Assembly (NCBI GenBank): GCA_045637525.1
Contig: JAZTZP010000092.1
Location: 1-6,740, forward strand
DNA: 6,740 bases
Direction: 5' to 3'
From: JAZTZP01 sp045637525
Lineage (GTDB): Bacteria; Bacillota; Clostridia; UBA1381
Position numbers and translations under genes: made by a program. This document shows, piece after piece, positions 1 through 6,586 of the stretch (position 1 is the first letter of the stretch; each line of letters begins with the position of its first letter). The notes below the pieces were generated by a model. The model was given only the letters and a program-made list of their open reading frames with translations. It did no database searches and was not told where the DNA came from.

Positions 1-21
1 AGTAAAGATATAGAAAAATCA

Positions 22-121
22 ATATCCCTCCACCGCAAGCGGTCCCCCTCCCTTTAGGCAAGGGAGGCAAGCAAAGCGTCACCCAAACTCCAAACTGTTT
101 ATCGCAGATAAACTATAATTT
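22..121 (+). repeat. Dispersed palindromic repeat, copy A (core 22-77 plus tail motif 109-121)
   Basis: The core contains two adjacent hairpins: ACCGC-AA-GCGGT (32-43) and CCTCCCTT-TAGGC-AAGGGAGG (47-67), ending in GCAAAGC (71-77). The core matches copy B (6485-6541) on the opposite strand with about one mismatch and one inserted base over 56 bases. A 13-base tail, TAAACTATAATTT (109-121), follows after 31 bases and recurs beside the other two copies. In this copy the tail is part of a further 7-bp stem, GTTTATC/GATAAAC (97-103 with 107-113). It encodes nothing. From memory it resembles short non-autonomous palindromic elements common in Clostridia genomes; the name and mobility are not shown by the sequence. 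Confidence 0.85.
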
Positions 122-213
122 GGAATTTTATTCATAAAAAATTAGCTTATTCAAAAACCGTGAGTTATAAAAAGTATATATTTGTCGCATAGAAAAAAGT
201 AAATAATCGTCAC

Positions 214-242
214 TTGTGCAAATACTCTTTTTGATGTATAAT
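214..242 (+). promoter_or_regulatory. Candidate sigma-A promoter for the transporter operon
   Basis: A perfect -10 box TATAAT (237-242) lies 17 bases after a weak -35 box TTGTGC (214-219, three of six consensus bases). Transcription would start near 249-252, leaving a leader of about 35 bases before the ATG at 286. No other -10/-35 pair upstream is as good. The weak -35 would fit a promoter that needs an activator, but no operator could be identified. Confidence 0.55.
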
Positions 243-285
243 ATTTATAGAGACTTAAATATTATCATCAGAAGGAGTTTTTTGT

Positions 286-1236
286 ATGGAAATTTCAACG
301 GTAAGAAATAAGAAAAAAAGACCCAAGATATCAAAGCATGAGCTAAGGGATACAATTGAGCTTGCGCTTTTGCAGCTTCCGGGATTTTTACATATGCTTA
401 TTTTCTGCTATATACCAATGTTCGGAGTAATTATTGCGTTTAAAAAGTTTAATCCGCATCTTGGTATATTCGGGAGTAAGTGGGTAGGATTTGACAACTT
501 TATGTTTTTTTTCAAATCCAACGACTTTTTCAGGATAATGCGAAATACATTGGGTTACAGTTCGCTGCATCTGATACTTGATACTATTGCATCGCTTTCT
601 GTTGCTATTGTGCTCTATAATATTTCAAAACGCTGGGTGCTGAAAATATATCAGACAACCATGATTTTACCGAACTTCATGTCGGCGGTTTTAATTGCGT
701 TTGTGGTATATGCGCTTTTAAATCCCGTTTCCGGTATTTTAAATAATATTATTGAAGCTTTTGGCGGTGAGGGAAAGGACTGGTACTCGGAAGCAATTTA
801 CTGGCCGTTTATTCTGACAATAGTACAGCTCTGGAAGAGCGTCGGAATGAAATCGATTTTATATTATGCGGCACTTATGGGTATAGATGAGAGCTTATTC
901 GAAGCGGCAAGGATAGACGGTGCAAGAAGATGGCATGAGATAAGATATATAATGATACCGGAGCTTATGGGGCTTATAACAATACAGCTTATAATGGGTA
1001 TAGGACAGCTTGTAAACGGAGACTTCGGTCTGTTTTATCAGACACCGATGAATGTCGGAGTTTTATATTCAACGACCGATATTATTAACACATACGTGTT
1101 CAGAGCGTTGCAGGAGGCTTCCAATATGGGACGTACTGCGGCTGTGGGACTGTTCCAGTCGGTAACAGGAGCGGCGCTTCTTATAATAAGTAACACGATA
1201 GTAAGAAAAATAGATCCTGATAAGAGCTTTTTCTGA
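286..1236 (+). CDS. CUT1 sugar ABC transporter permease, LplB/YteP type
   Basis: This is one of the two integral membrane subunits of a family-1 carbohydrate ABC importer. At 316 residues it is normal length for the family. A basic, charged N-terminus (residues 8-20) is followed by about six membrane segments, roughly at 28-52, 92-111, 122-144, 172-193, 226-243 and 286-304. The EAA loop that contacts the ATPase is clear: EAARIDGA at 206-213, then I223 and P225. The C-terminal DPDKSFF is typical of LplB-like permeases. The ATG start is well supported by GAAGGAG (271-277) eight bases upstream. It lies 17 bases before the second permease, so the two are almost certainly co-transcribed. Known relatives import pectin, rhamnogalacturonan or other plant-derived oligosaccharides; the substrate here cannot be read from the permease. 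Confidence 0.95.
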   Translation: MEISTVRNKKKRPKISKHELRDTIELALLQLPGFLHMLIFCYIPMFGVIIAFKKFNPHLGIFGSKWVGFDNFMFFFKSNDFFRIMRNTLGYSSLHLILDTIASLSVAIVLYNISKRWVLKIYQTTMILPNFMSAVLIAFVVYALLNPVSGILNNIIEAFGGEGKDWYSEAIYWPFILTIVQLWKSVGMKSILYYAALMGIDESLFEAARIDGARRWHEIRYIMIPELMGLITIQLIMGIGQLVNGDFGLFYQTPMNVGVLYSTTDIINTYVFRALQEASNMGRTAAVGLFQSVTGAALLIISNTIVRKIDPDKSFF

Positions 1237-1242
1237 TTTTTA

Positions 1243-1250
1243 GAGAGGAG
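1243..1250 (+). promoter_or_regulatory. Ribosome binding site deciding between TTG and ATG starts
   Basis: GAGAGGAG is a good Shine-Dalgarno match. It ends only 3 bases before the TTG at 1254 but 15 bases before the in-frame ATG at 1266. Both spacings are outside the usual 5-9 bases, so the start of the second permease is not settled. TTG is slightly preferred because 15 bases is further from the norm than 3. Confidence 0.6.
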
Positions 1251-1253
1251 TTA

Positions 1254-2156
1254 TTGAAAAGTAAAATGAAAAGAAAGAAAAAAATTAGTATTGGCAAAAT
1301 ATTTCTTCATATGTTCATGATACTGCTTATGTGTACATATATTCTTCCGCTTATTCTGATGATTTCAATATCGGTATCTTCAGAGCAGGCAATAGCTGAG
1401 TACGGATATACTCTGTTTCCGAAAGTAGTAAGCTTTGATGCGTATCGTCAGGCTTTTGCAAATCCCGAGCAGCTTATTCAAAGCTATAAGATAACAATAA
1501 TATTTACGCTTGCTCAGACTTTTCTTGCAATTTTAGTACAGAGCTTAATGGCGTATCCGTTATCACGTCCGAACTACCGTCTTAAAAGATTTGTTCAGAA
1601 GTATATGCTCATAACAATGATTTTTTCGGGCGGTCTTGTTCCGAGCTATATATTATATACTCAGTATCTGCATCTTGATGATACTATATTGGTTTATATT
1701 ATACCGTTTTTATCAAGTGCATGGAATGTTATAGTATTCAGAACATTTTTCCAGGGTTTGCCTGACGGTCTGGTTGAAGCGGCGAAGATTGACGGCGCAA
1801 GAGAAATCGGAATATTTTTCAGAATTATACTTCCGCTTTCAACACCTGTGCTTGCTACAATGGGATTCATGAACTTAGTTACAAAATGGCAGGACTGGAA
1901 TACATCACTTCTTTATATAAGAGAGCCTGATTTATATTCACTCCAATATCTCTTGCAGAGAATTTTAAGAGAAACGGAGTATATAAAGAGTCTTCAGCAG
2001 ACGACGGCATCAAATCTCATAAGTGCAGACAGCTTGCCGGCAGAGTCGATGAAATATGCAATGGCAGTGCTTGCGGCAGGTCCTATGCTTGTAATATTCC
2101 CGTTTTTCCAGAAGTATTTCTCAAAAGGAATGGTTGTTGGGGCTATTAAGGGATAA
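1254..2156 (+). CDS. CUT1 sugar ABC transporter permease, LplC/YtcP type
   Basis: This is the second membrane subunit, expected to pair with the product of 286-1236. At 300 residues it is full length. A lysine-rich N-terminus leads into about six membrane segments near 17-40, 80-103, 115-137, 142-163, 190-208 and 267-285. Family hallmarks are present: FSGGLVPSYIL (124-134), the EAA loop EAAKIDGA (175-182) followed by ILPLS (192-196), and the C-terminal FQKYFSKGMVVGAIKG, which is very characteristic of YtcP/LplC permeases. The start is uncertain: TTG at 1254 sits very close to the Shine-Dalgarno site, and an ATG four codons later (1266) is the alternative. Either choice leaves the domains untouched. 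The gene is followed by a 46-base spacer with a small hairpin and then the binding protein. Confidence 0.95.
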   Translation: MKSKMKRKKKISIGKIFLHMFMILLMCTYILPLILMISISVSSEQAIAEYGYTLFPKVVSFDAYRQAFANPEQLIQSYKITIIFTLAQTFLAILVQSLMAYPLSRPNYRLKRFVQKYMLITMIFSGGLVPSYILYTQYLHLDDTILVYIIPFLSSAWNVIVFRTFFQGLPDGLVEAAKIDGAREIGIFFRIILPLSTPVLATMGFMNLVTKWQDWNTSLLYIREPDLYSLQYLLQRILRETEYIKSLQQTTASNLISADSLPAESMKYAMAVLAAGPMLVIFPFFQKYFSKGMVVGAIKG

Positions 2157-2170
2157 ATTAAGTAAATAAT

Positions 2171-2185
2171 CGGAGTAAAACTCCG
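2171..2185 (+). promoter_or_regulatory. Small intergenic hairpin before the binding-protein gene
   Basis: CGGAG-TAAAA-CTCCG forms a perfect 5-bp stem with a 5-base loop, three bases before the AAAGGA Shine-Dalgarno site (2188-2193). There is no U-tract, so it is not an intrinsic terminator. It could mark or protect the 5' end of a processed binding-protein transcript, or it may be incidental. Confidence 0.45.
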
Positions 2186-2202
2186 GGAAAGGAATAAATA
2201 AA

Positions 2203-3690
2203 ATGAAAATTAAAAGAACTGTTTTGTCGCTTCTTGCTTTGTCGATGATATCGGCATCATTTGCTGGATGCGGCGAAAAAAAGGAAGAGGCCGGCGGTGA
2301 TGTTGTACTCAAATGGGTAATGGCAGGACCGGGACGGCAAAAGGATGCAGAGGAGGTATGGGCGGCTGTAAATGAAAAGCTTAAGGAAAAGCTGCCGAAT
2401 GTTACAGTCGAGTTTGATGTAATGGCGGCTTCTGACTATAAGCAGAATGTTATGCTTATGCAGACGAGCAAGAAAAAGCTTGATATCGTTAATACATATC
2501 AGCTTGATTTCGTTAATGAGGTTGAAAACGGAAGTTTTATAGAAATGAGTGATTTGCTTGATGAATACGGCAAGGAGACTAAAGAAGCTCTTCCGGAGTG
2601 GCTTTTTGATTATATGAAAGTCGACGGAGGTATTTATGCAATTCCGGCATATCAGGCTATGTCAAGCGAGAGAGCTTTTGTTACTCAAAAGGAATATGCA
2701 GACAAGTGGCTTGATGTTGAGGGCTTAAAAGCTGAGCTTTATTCAAACGAATATTTTACGGAAAAATCTGCTCAGATTATTGAGAATTATCTTCAGGCGC
2801 TTGCCGAAAACGGTAAAATATTCTATGGTGCACATCATTATAATGAGGTTGTAACAAAAGGTTATGAGCAAATTTTCGGTAACTTCCATGCCGATATAAA
2901 TACACATGAGGTTATATATAAGTTTGAAATACCGAATGTAAAGGAACAATACAAGCGTCATGCAAAGTGGTATCAGAACGGATGGATAAGAAAGGACGCT
3001 CAAAGCTGTACCGACGAAAATGAGAAGAAAGGTATTGCAGAAGGATACACTCTTTATGACAGCGGATACAATAAATGGACTCAGGAAAATCTGAGCAAAA
3101 AGGGCACAGAGTTTTTAGTAATACCATTTAGTGATAAATACTTTATTCCGATGTATAATGTGGCAGGCGGAAATGCAATAACTTCAAGCTGTGAGCAGCC
3201 TGAGATTGCAATGCAGGTTCTTAACCTTTTCAATACCGATAAGGAAATATACAATCTGTTTGTTTACGGAATTGAAGGAAAGCATTATACAAAGATTTCG
3301 GACAATAAGATTGAAACACCTTATGGTGTTCAGGGTACTATGAACGACGATTACGGTATTTATAAATGGATAGTTGGAAATACTCAGCTTGCATATCTTA
3401 CTCAGGACGAGCCGGAGGATAAGCCTGACTATGAGTTTAATGTTGTTAATAAATCCGAGTGGCGTTCAGAGTTTATAGGCTTTGTTCCTGATGTGGAGGA
3501 AATATCAGACAACATTGCTCAGCTTAATGCGATAAAGGGCGAATATATGAAGACTCTTGCAACAGGAGCTTTAGGCGATGGCTGGGAAGCTTATTATGAT
3601 GAGTGGATGGAAAAAGCAAACGCTGCAGGACTTCAGGAAGTAAAGGCGGAACTTCAAAGACAGATTGATGAATTTTTAGCCAATAAATAA
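2203..3690 (+). CDS. Lipoprotein sugar-binding protein of the ABC importer, LplA/YtcQ type
   Basis: This is the extracellular solute-binding lipoprotein that feeds ligand to the two upstream permeases. The 495-residue protein starts with a lipoprotein signal peptide: K2-R5, a hydrophobic stretch, and the lipobox FAGC with lipidated Cys23 (Phe at -3 is slightly unusual). A charged linker (24-32) precedes the binding-protein fold. Typical LplA/YtcQ signatures include NTDKEIYNLFVYGIEGKHY (344-362) and a C-terminal helical part from about 425 to the end; I recall this region in relatives being catalogued as DUF3502. The start is supported by AAAGGA nine bases upstream. Such proteins bind oligosaccharides, often plant-derived, but the ligand cannot be read from sequence. 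Hairpins sit on both sides of the gene. It lies third, after the permeases, rather than first. Confidence 0.93.
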   Translation: MKIKRTVLSLLALSMISASFAGCGEKKEEAGGDVVLKWVMAGPGRQKDAEEVWAAVNEKLKEKLPNVTVEFDVMAASDYKQNVMLMQTSKKKLDIVNTYQLDFVNEVENGSFIEMSDLLDEYGKETKEALPEWLFDYMKVDGGIYAIPAYQAMSSERAFVTQKEYADKWLDVEGLKAELYSNEYFTEKSAQIIENYLQALAENGKIFYGAHHYNEVVTKGYEQIFGNFHADINTHEVIYKFEIPNVKEQYKRHAKWYQNGWIRKDAQSCTDENEKKGIAEGYTLYDSGYNKWTQENLSKKGTEFLVIPFSDKYFIPMYNVAGGNAITSSCEQPEIAMQVLNLFNTDKEIYNLFVYGIEGKHYTKISDNKIETPYGVQGTMNDDYGIYKWIVGNTQLAYLTQDEPEDKPDYEFNVVNKSEWRSEFIGFVPDVEEISDNIAQLNAIKGEYMKTLATGALGDGWEAYYDEWMEKANAAGLQEVKAELQRQIDEFLANK

Positions 3691-3698
3691 TTAAGAAA

Positions 3699-3718
3699 AT
3701 AATGGGATATCCCATTAT
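3699..3718. promoter_or_regulatory. 20-base perfect palindrome after the binding-protein gene
   Basis: The 20 bases centred on GGGATATCCC are exactly self-complementary, beginning 8 bases after the TAA stop. With no loop bases it is a better candidate for a dimeric protein-binding site or a DNA cruciform than for an RNA terminator. As RNA, it could only fold by sacrificing central pairs. No regulator is assigned. Confidence 0.5.
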
Positions 3719-3719
3719 A

Positions 3720-3749
3720 GGTAAGTATTGATGAAAATCAATACTTACC
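3720..3749 (+). promoter_or_regulatory. 13-bp hairpin with GAAA tetraloop, no U-tract
   Basis: A perfect 13-bp stem (3720-3732 with 3737-3749) is closed by GAAA (3733-3736), a stabilising GNRA loop. The bases that follow are AATATATAAAATT, not a run of T, so it does not look like an efficient intrinsic terminator. Its place directly after a binding-protein gene fits a 3'-end stabiliser that blocks exonucleases and raises binding-protein mRNA over the rest of the operon. Partial termination is possible, which would reduce read-through into the 883-residue gene. Confidence 0.7.
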
Positions 3750-3757
3750 AATATATA
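3728..3757 (+). promoter_or_regulatory. Weak candidate promoter for the large secreted protein
   Basis: TTGATG (3728-3733) and TATATA (3752-3757) are 18 bases apart, each matching four of six consensus bases. The -35 box lies inside the stem and loop of the hairpin at 3720-3749. In A+T-rich DNA such matches arise easily by chance, so this is only a possibility; the gene may instead be transcribed by read-through. Confidence 0.2.
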
Positions 3758-3792
3758 AAATTAAACAATAAAAAAAGAAAGGTTGGTTTTTT

Positions 3793-6444
3793 ATGAAAAA
3801 AAGATTTAAACTTATGTCAGCCGTACTTTCAGCTGTAATGGCATTGTCGGCTGTACCGGCAATGGCGGAGGAAACAGGAGTTGTGGAGTCGGGTTCGGTT
3901 ATTAAAGAGACCATTAAACCGGCAAATTATGCTTTTGCAGGATGTCTTAATGGCTTGTCAGCCAGTACAAACCGTGTACTTGTAAATACATCTGTAATTA
4001 CAACCGGAAAAAATAACAATGGCAAGAAAGATTTATTCGACGAAGGCTATGGTATATATTTATATGAGCTTTACTATTACCCGTCGTTTGAAATAAACAA
4101 CGCTTATGCGGTAACCAATATAAAACTGAATGTCGAAAGAACGTGTAAAAATAACACGTATATGAGGACAAATTATGCGGTATCTGATGAATTTATTTTA
4201 GAAGGAACACCCGCCGGAGAATATTATGATACCGAAGAAAGTGATGTGTATGAGACTTTAAGATCCTATAACACAAAAAACAGCACAGTTATGCCGCAAT
4301 GGATAGATTATACTTATGGAGACGATTCGCTTTGGGTTGCGGACATAAGTGACATGGTAATTCCAACAATCAAAACGACAGAAGAAAACAACGGAAAGGC
4401 TGTTTTAAATCTGGCATTATCTGCATATGGAAAATTATCTATAAATGCGGGAAAAGTTAGCCTGACTGTTACATATGACGAAAGTAAAATTGTTGAAAAA
4501 TTCCGTTCAGAGCTTAGCAATGCATCAACTGCAGAAACTGTAAAAGCAGTAGCTGAAAAATTCAGCACCTTTATTGATGCCGATACAGATATAGTAAGCA
4601 ACATGGATTATGTATATGCCGATATTGCAAAAACAACAGCAACAACTGTATATACATTTGAAACATTTAAGACAGCGATTGAAAACGGAACTAAGGTATA
4701 TCTGAAAGAAATTACATATTCTCCGGATAACTATGTGCTGAGAAACTTGCATGACGGAAGGTATCCGAGCGGTATTGCCGTAAATACCAATGTTATACCG
4801 TTAAAAGATGATTCGTCGAAGACAAATAGTGTGTCGACAATCAGTCTGAAGCTCTGGAGATATATGCCGGCATATAATCTTAACAACACTGATGCAATAC
4901 GCAATTTGAATCTTAATATATCATTCGGAGCAGTAGGAGACTGGTTAAAATTTTATGCAGCTCCCGTAAGCTCATTCCCGGTAAGCAATACGCCGGCATT
5001 TTATGGAACAGAAGCACCGGAGTATGCAGCGCTTGTACCGTGTATAGAATCAGATCTTGTTAAAGAAGTTGCTGACGGTTCGGTTTACGCAGACTCTGTT
5101 GCAAGCATAGATTACAGCAGCAAGATTGAAGCTGTTAATGCTGCAGCGGGGGACAGCGGTTCTGCAGTTCTTCTTGCCGGAGTAGCATCTGAAATAGGCG
5201 GTGGCGGAGCTGCGGTAAAGTTATTTGAAGATTCTCTTAAGGTTACATATGATATGACAAATATCAATGATAAGTATACGGCTGATTTTGCGGCAATCGG
5301 GAGTGCAGCTGATGTGAAGGCACTTGTAGAAAATTATAGTGATTTCACAGGTGCAGATACAGGTATTCTTAAGAATATGGACATCGTTTATAACGGGCTT
5401 TTTGACAAGATAAGCAAAGGCAGCGTATATACTTTAGATACATTAAAGACTGCAATAGAAGAGATTGCATCAGATTATATTTACACAGTTGAATATGATA
5501 AGCCAACGGATTATTATATGTATAAATATGTTAATGACAATGTGGGCGGACTTGCCGGAAAGCATATGCTTGTTAACACAACCTGTGTGCAGTTTAGTGA
5601 CACGGGTAGCGATAACTATGGACAATACGCTGTACAGAAATTTAACAGCAATCATATAGATTCATATTATTATGCCCCGATGCTTAGCTATGATATCTAT
5701 AATCCACAGGCAGTTATGGATGTGAAGTTTACAACCAATGCGAGAAGAAGAAATGTTAAAGACGGAGAGAATCCAACATATGTAGCATGGAATGTAAGCG
5801 ATGCAGCTTTGACTGACGCTGTTCCGGGCGAATATAAAGCAGGGGATCCGGCTTTTGATACGCTTTCAGCGTGGTTTAATGCTAACAGATATACAAATCA
5901 GACAGAGTATTCGATTCCGACACCGGCTGAGTTTGAGACTGATCCGGCAACAACTCATATAACTACAATGGATATTCCGAAGTTTGTTATGAATTCATTA
6001 ACGCAAAAGACGGGTACACCAAAGCTTACAATTACTTTCAGTCAGAATCAGAGACATTATACAAGCGGTATTGATAATAATAAGCTTGCAATTACATATG
6101 ACCTCAGTGCAGTTTCGGAAGCGGAGAGAGAATATATAATTAAAGGATACGAAAAATATACAACAAGCGAGGATAAGACAGCCCTTGTTGATGACGGAGC
6201 AAGAGTTGAGATTGTTCAGATGAAGAAAGATGTTCCGGCAGCTTCAAAAGCAATAATTGCGGCATATAACGGCGGATTCCTTGTTAAGACAGCAATTGCT
6301 GATGTTACGGCTCCGGGCTTTATGAAGAAGACTGTTCTTGATTTAACAGGATTTGCTGATGTTACTTATGACGAGCTTAAGGTTATGACATGGAATGGAT
6401 TTACTACAATGAAGCCGCTCGCAACTGAATTTGAAATCAGATAA
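3793..6444 (+). CDS. Large secreted protein with three ~265-residue repeats and a C-terminal beta-rich module
   Basis: I do not recognise a named family for the whole protein. The 883 residues begin with a Sec signal peptide: basic K2-K6, a hydrophobic core, and likely cleavage after AMA at residue 25. Three tandem units follow. Each has a Tyr- and Asn-rich, beta-type domain containing VNT (VNTSVI 64-69, VNTNVI 330-335, VNTTCV 594-599) and closing with a TYD strand (227, 485, 768). In units 1 and 2 a helical linker follows, including DTDIVSNMD (264-272) and DTGILKNMD (522-530). Residues 803-883 form a final module with AAYNGGFLVKTA and MTWNGFTTMKPLA, a pattern I recall at the ends of many clostridial secreted proteins. 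There is no SLH domain, LPXTG signal or catalytic motif. The ATG follows AGAAAGG by ten bases. Its position after a sugar importer suggests carbohydrate binding or surface display, as inference only. Confidence 0.9.
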   Translation: MKKRFKLMSAVLSAVMALSAVPAMAEETGVVESGSVIKETIKPANYAFAGCLNGLSASTNRVLVNTSVITTGKNNNGKKDLFDEGYGIYLYELYYYPSFEINNAYAVTNIKLNVERTCKNNTYMRTNYAVSDEFILEGTPAGEYYDTEESDVYETLRSYNTKNSTVMPQWIDYTYGDDSLWVADISDMVIPTIKTTEENNGKAVLNLALSAYGKLSINAGKVSLTVTYDESKIVEKFRSELSNASTAETVKAVAEKFSTFIDADTDIVSNMDYVYADIAKTTATTVYTFETFKTAIENGTKVYLKEITYSPDNYVLRNLHDGRYPSGIAVNTNVIPLKDDSSKTNSVSTISLKLWRYMPAYNLNNTDAIRNLNLNISFGAVGDWLKFYAAPVSSFPVSNTPAFYGTEAPEYAALVPCIESDLVKEVADGSVYADSVASIDYSSKIEAVNAAAGDSGSAVLLAGVASEIGGGGAAVKLFEDSLKVTYDMTNINDKYTADFAAIGSAADVKALVENYSDFTGADTGILKNMDIVYNGLFDKISKGSVYTLDTLKTAIEEIASDYIYTVEYDKPTDYYMYKYVNDNVGGLAGKHMLVNTTCVQFSDTGSDNYGQYAVQKFNSNHIDSYYYAPMLSYDIYNPQAVMDVKFTTNARRRNVKDGENPTYVAWNVSDAALTDAVPGEYKAGDPAFDTLSAWFNANRYTNQTEYSIPTPAEFETDPATTHITTMDIPKFVMNSLTQKTGTPKLTITFSQNQRHYTSGIDNNKLAITYDLSAVSEAEREYIIKGYEKYTTSEDKTALVDDGARVEIVQMKKDVPAASKAIIAAYNGGFLVKTAIADVTAPGFMKKTVLDLTGFADVTYDELKVMTWNGFTTMKPLATEFEIR

Positions 6445-6542
6445 ATTATAGTTTAGCGGCATAAATTAGAAGGCTGTAAATTCTGCTTTGCTTAGCCTCC
6501 CTTGCCTAAAGGGAGGGGGACCGCTTGCGGTGGTGGGATATC
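6443..6542 (-). repeat. Dispersed palindromic repeat, copy B (core 6485-6542, tail motif 6443-6455)
   Basis: This is the reverse-strand counterpart of copy A: GCTTTGC (6485-6491), CCTCCCTT-GCCTA-AAGGGAGG (6496-6516), ACCGC-TT-GCGGT (6520-6531) and GGGATATC (6535-6542). The tail motif appears here as AAATTATAGTTTA (6443-6455), 29 bases from the core, and overlaps the last two bases of the TAA stop of the preceding gene. Neither hairpin is followed by a U-tract, so it is not a clear terminator, although it could pair with copy C in RNA. Confidence 0.85.
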
Positions 6543-6586
6543 AAATTATCTATGTTTTTACTATATATTGTCAATGCATAATAAAT
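6543..6586. other. A+T-rich centre between facing repeat copies B and C
   Basis: This 44-base spacer separates the two convergent GATATC ends. It holds a short T-run (6554-6559) but no hairpin immediately before it, and no coding potential. It would be the loop if copies B and C paired in RNA or extruded in DNA. Confidence 0.4.

Noticed and set aside
91..119. Promoter using the TATAAT of the repeat tail in copy A
   Set aside because: No -35-like hexamer lies 16-18 bases upstream, and a better promoter is present at 214-242.
2743..3127. Minus-strand open frames inside the binding-protein gene
   Set aside because: They overlap a clear lipoprotein gene, have no family features, and are shadows of its codon pattern.
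4141..4159. ACGTGT/ACACGT inverted repeat within the secreted-protein gene
   Set aside because: A 6-bp stem with a 7-base loop inside codons is expected by chance in a gene this long.
4314..4752. Two minus-strand open frames inside the large secreted-protein gene
   Set aside because: Low-complexity, Cys- and Ser-rich translations opposite a well-supported gene, with no ribosome site support.
5465..5659. Overlapping + and - short open frames inside the third repeat unit
   Set aside because: They mirror each other over the same bases and lie within the real reading frame, so both are accidental.
6496..6560. Intrinsic terminator for the secreted-protein gene from the repeat hairpins
   Set aside because: The T-run at 6554-6559 is more than 20 bases from the nearest stem, so the standard hairpin plus U-tract layout is missing.
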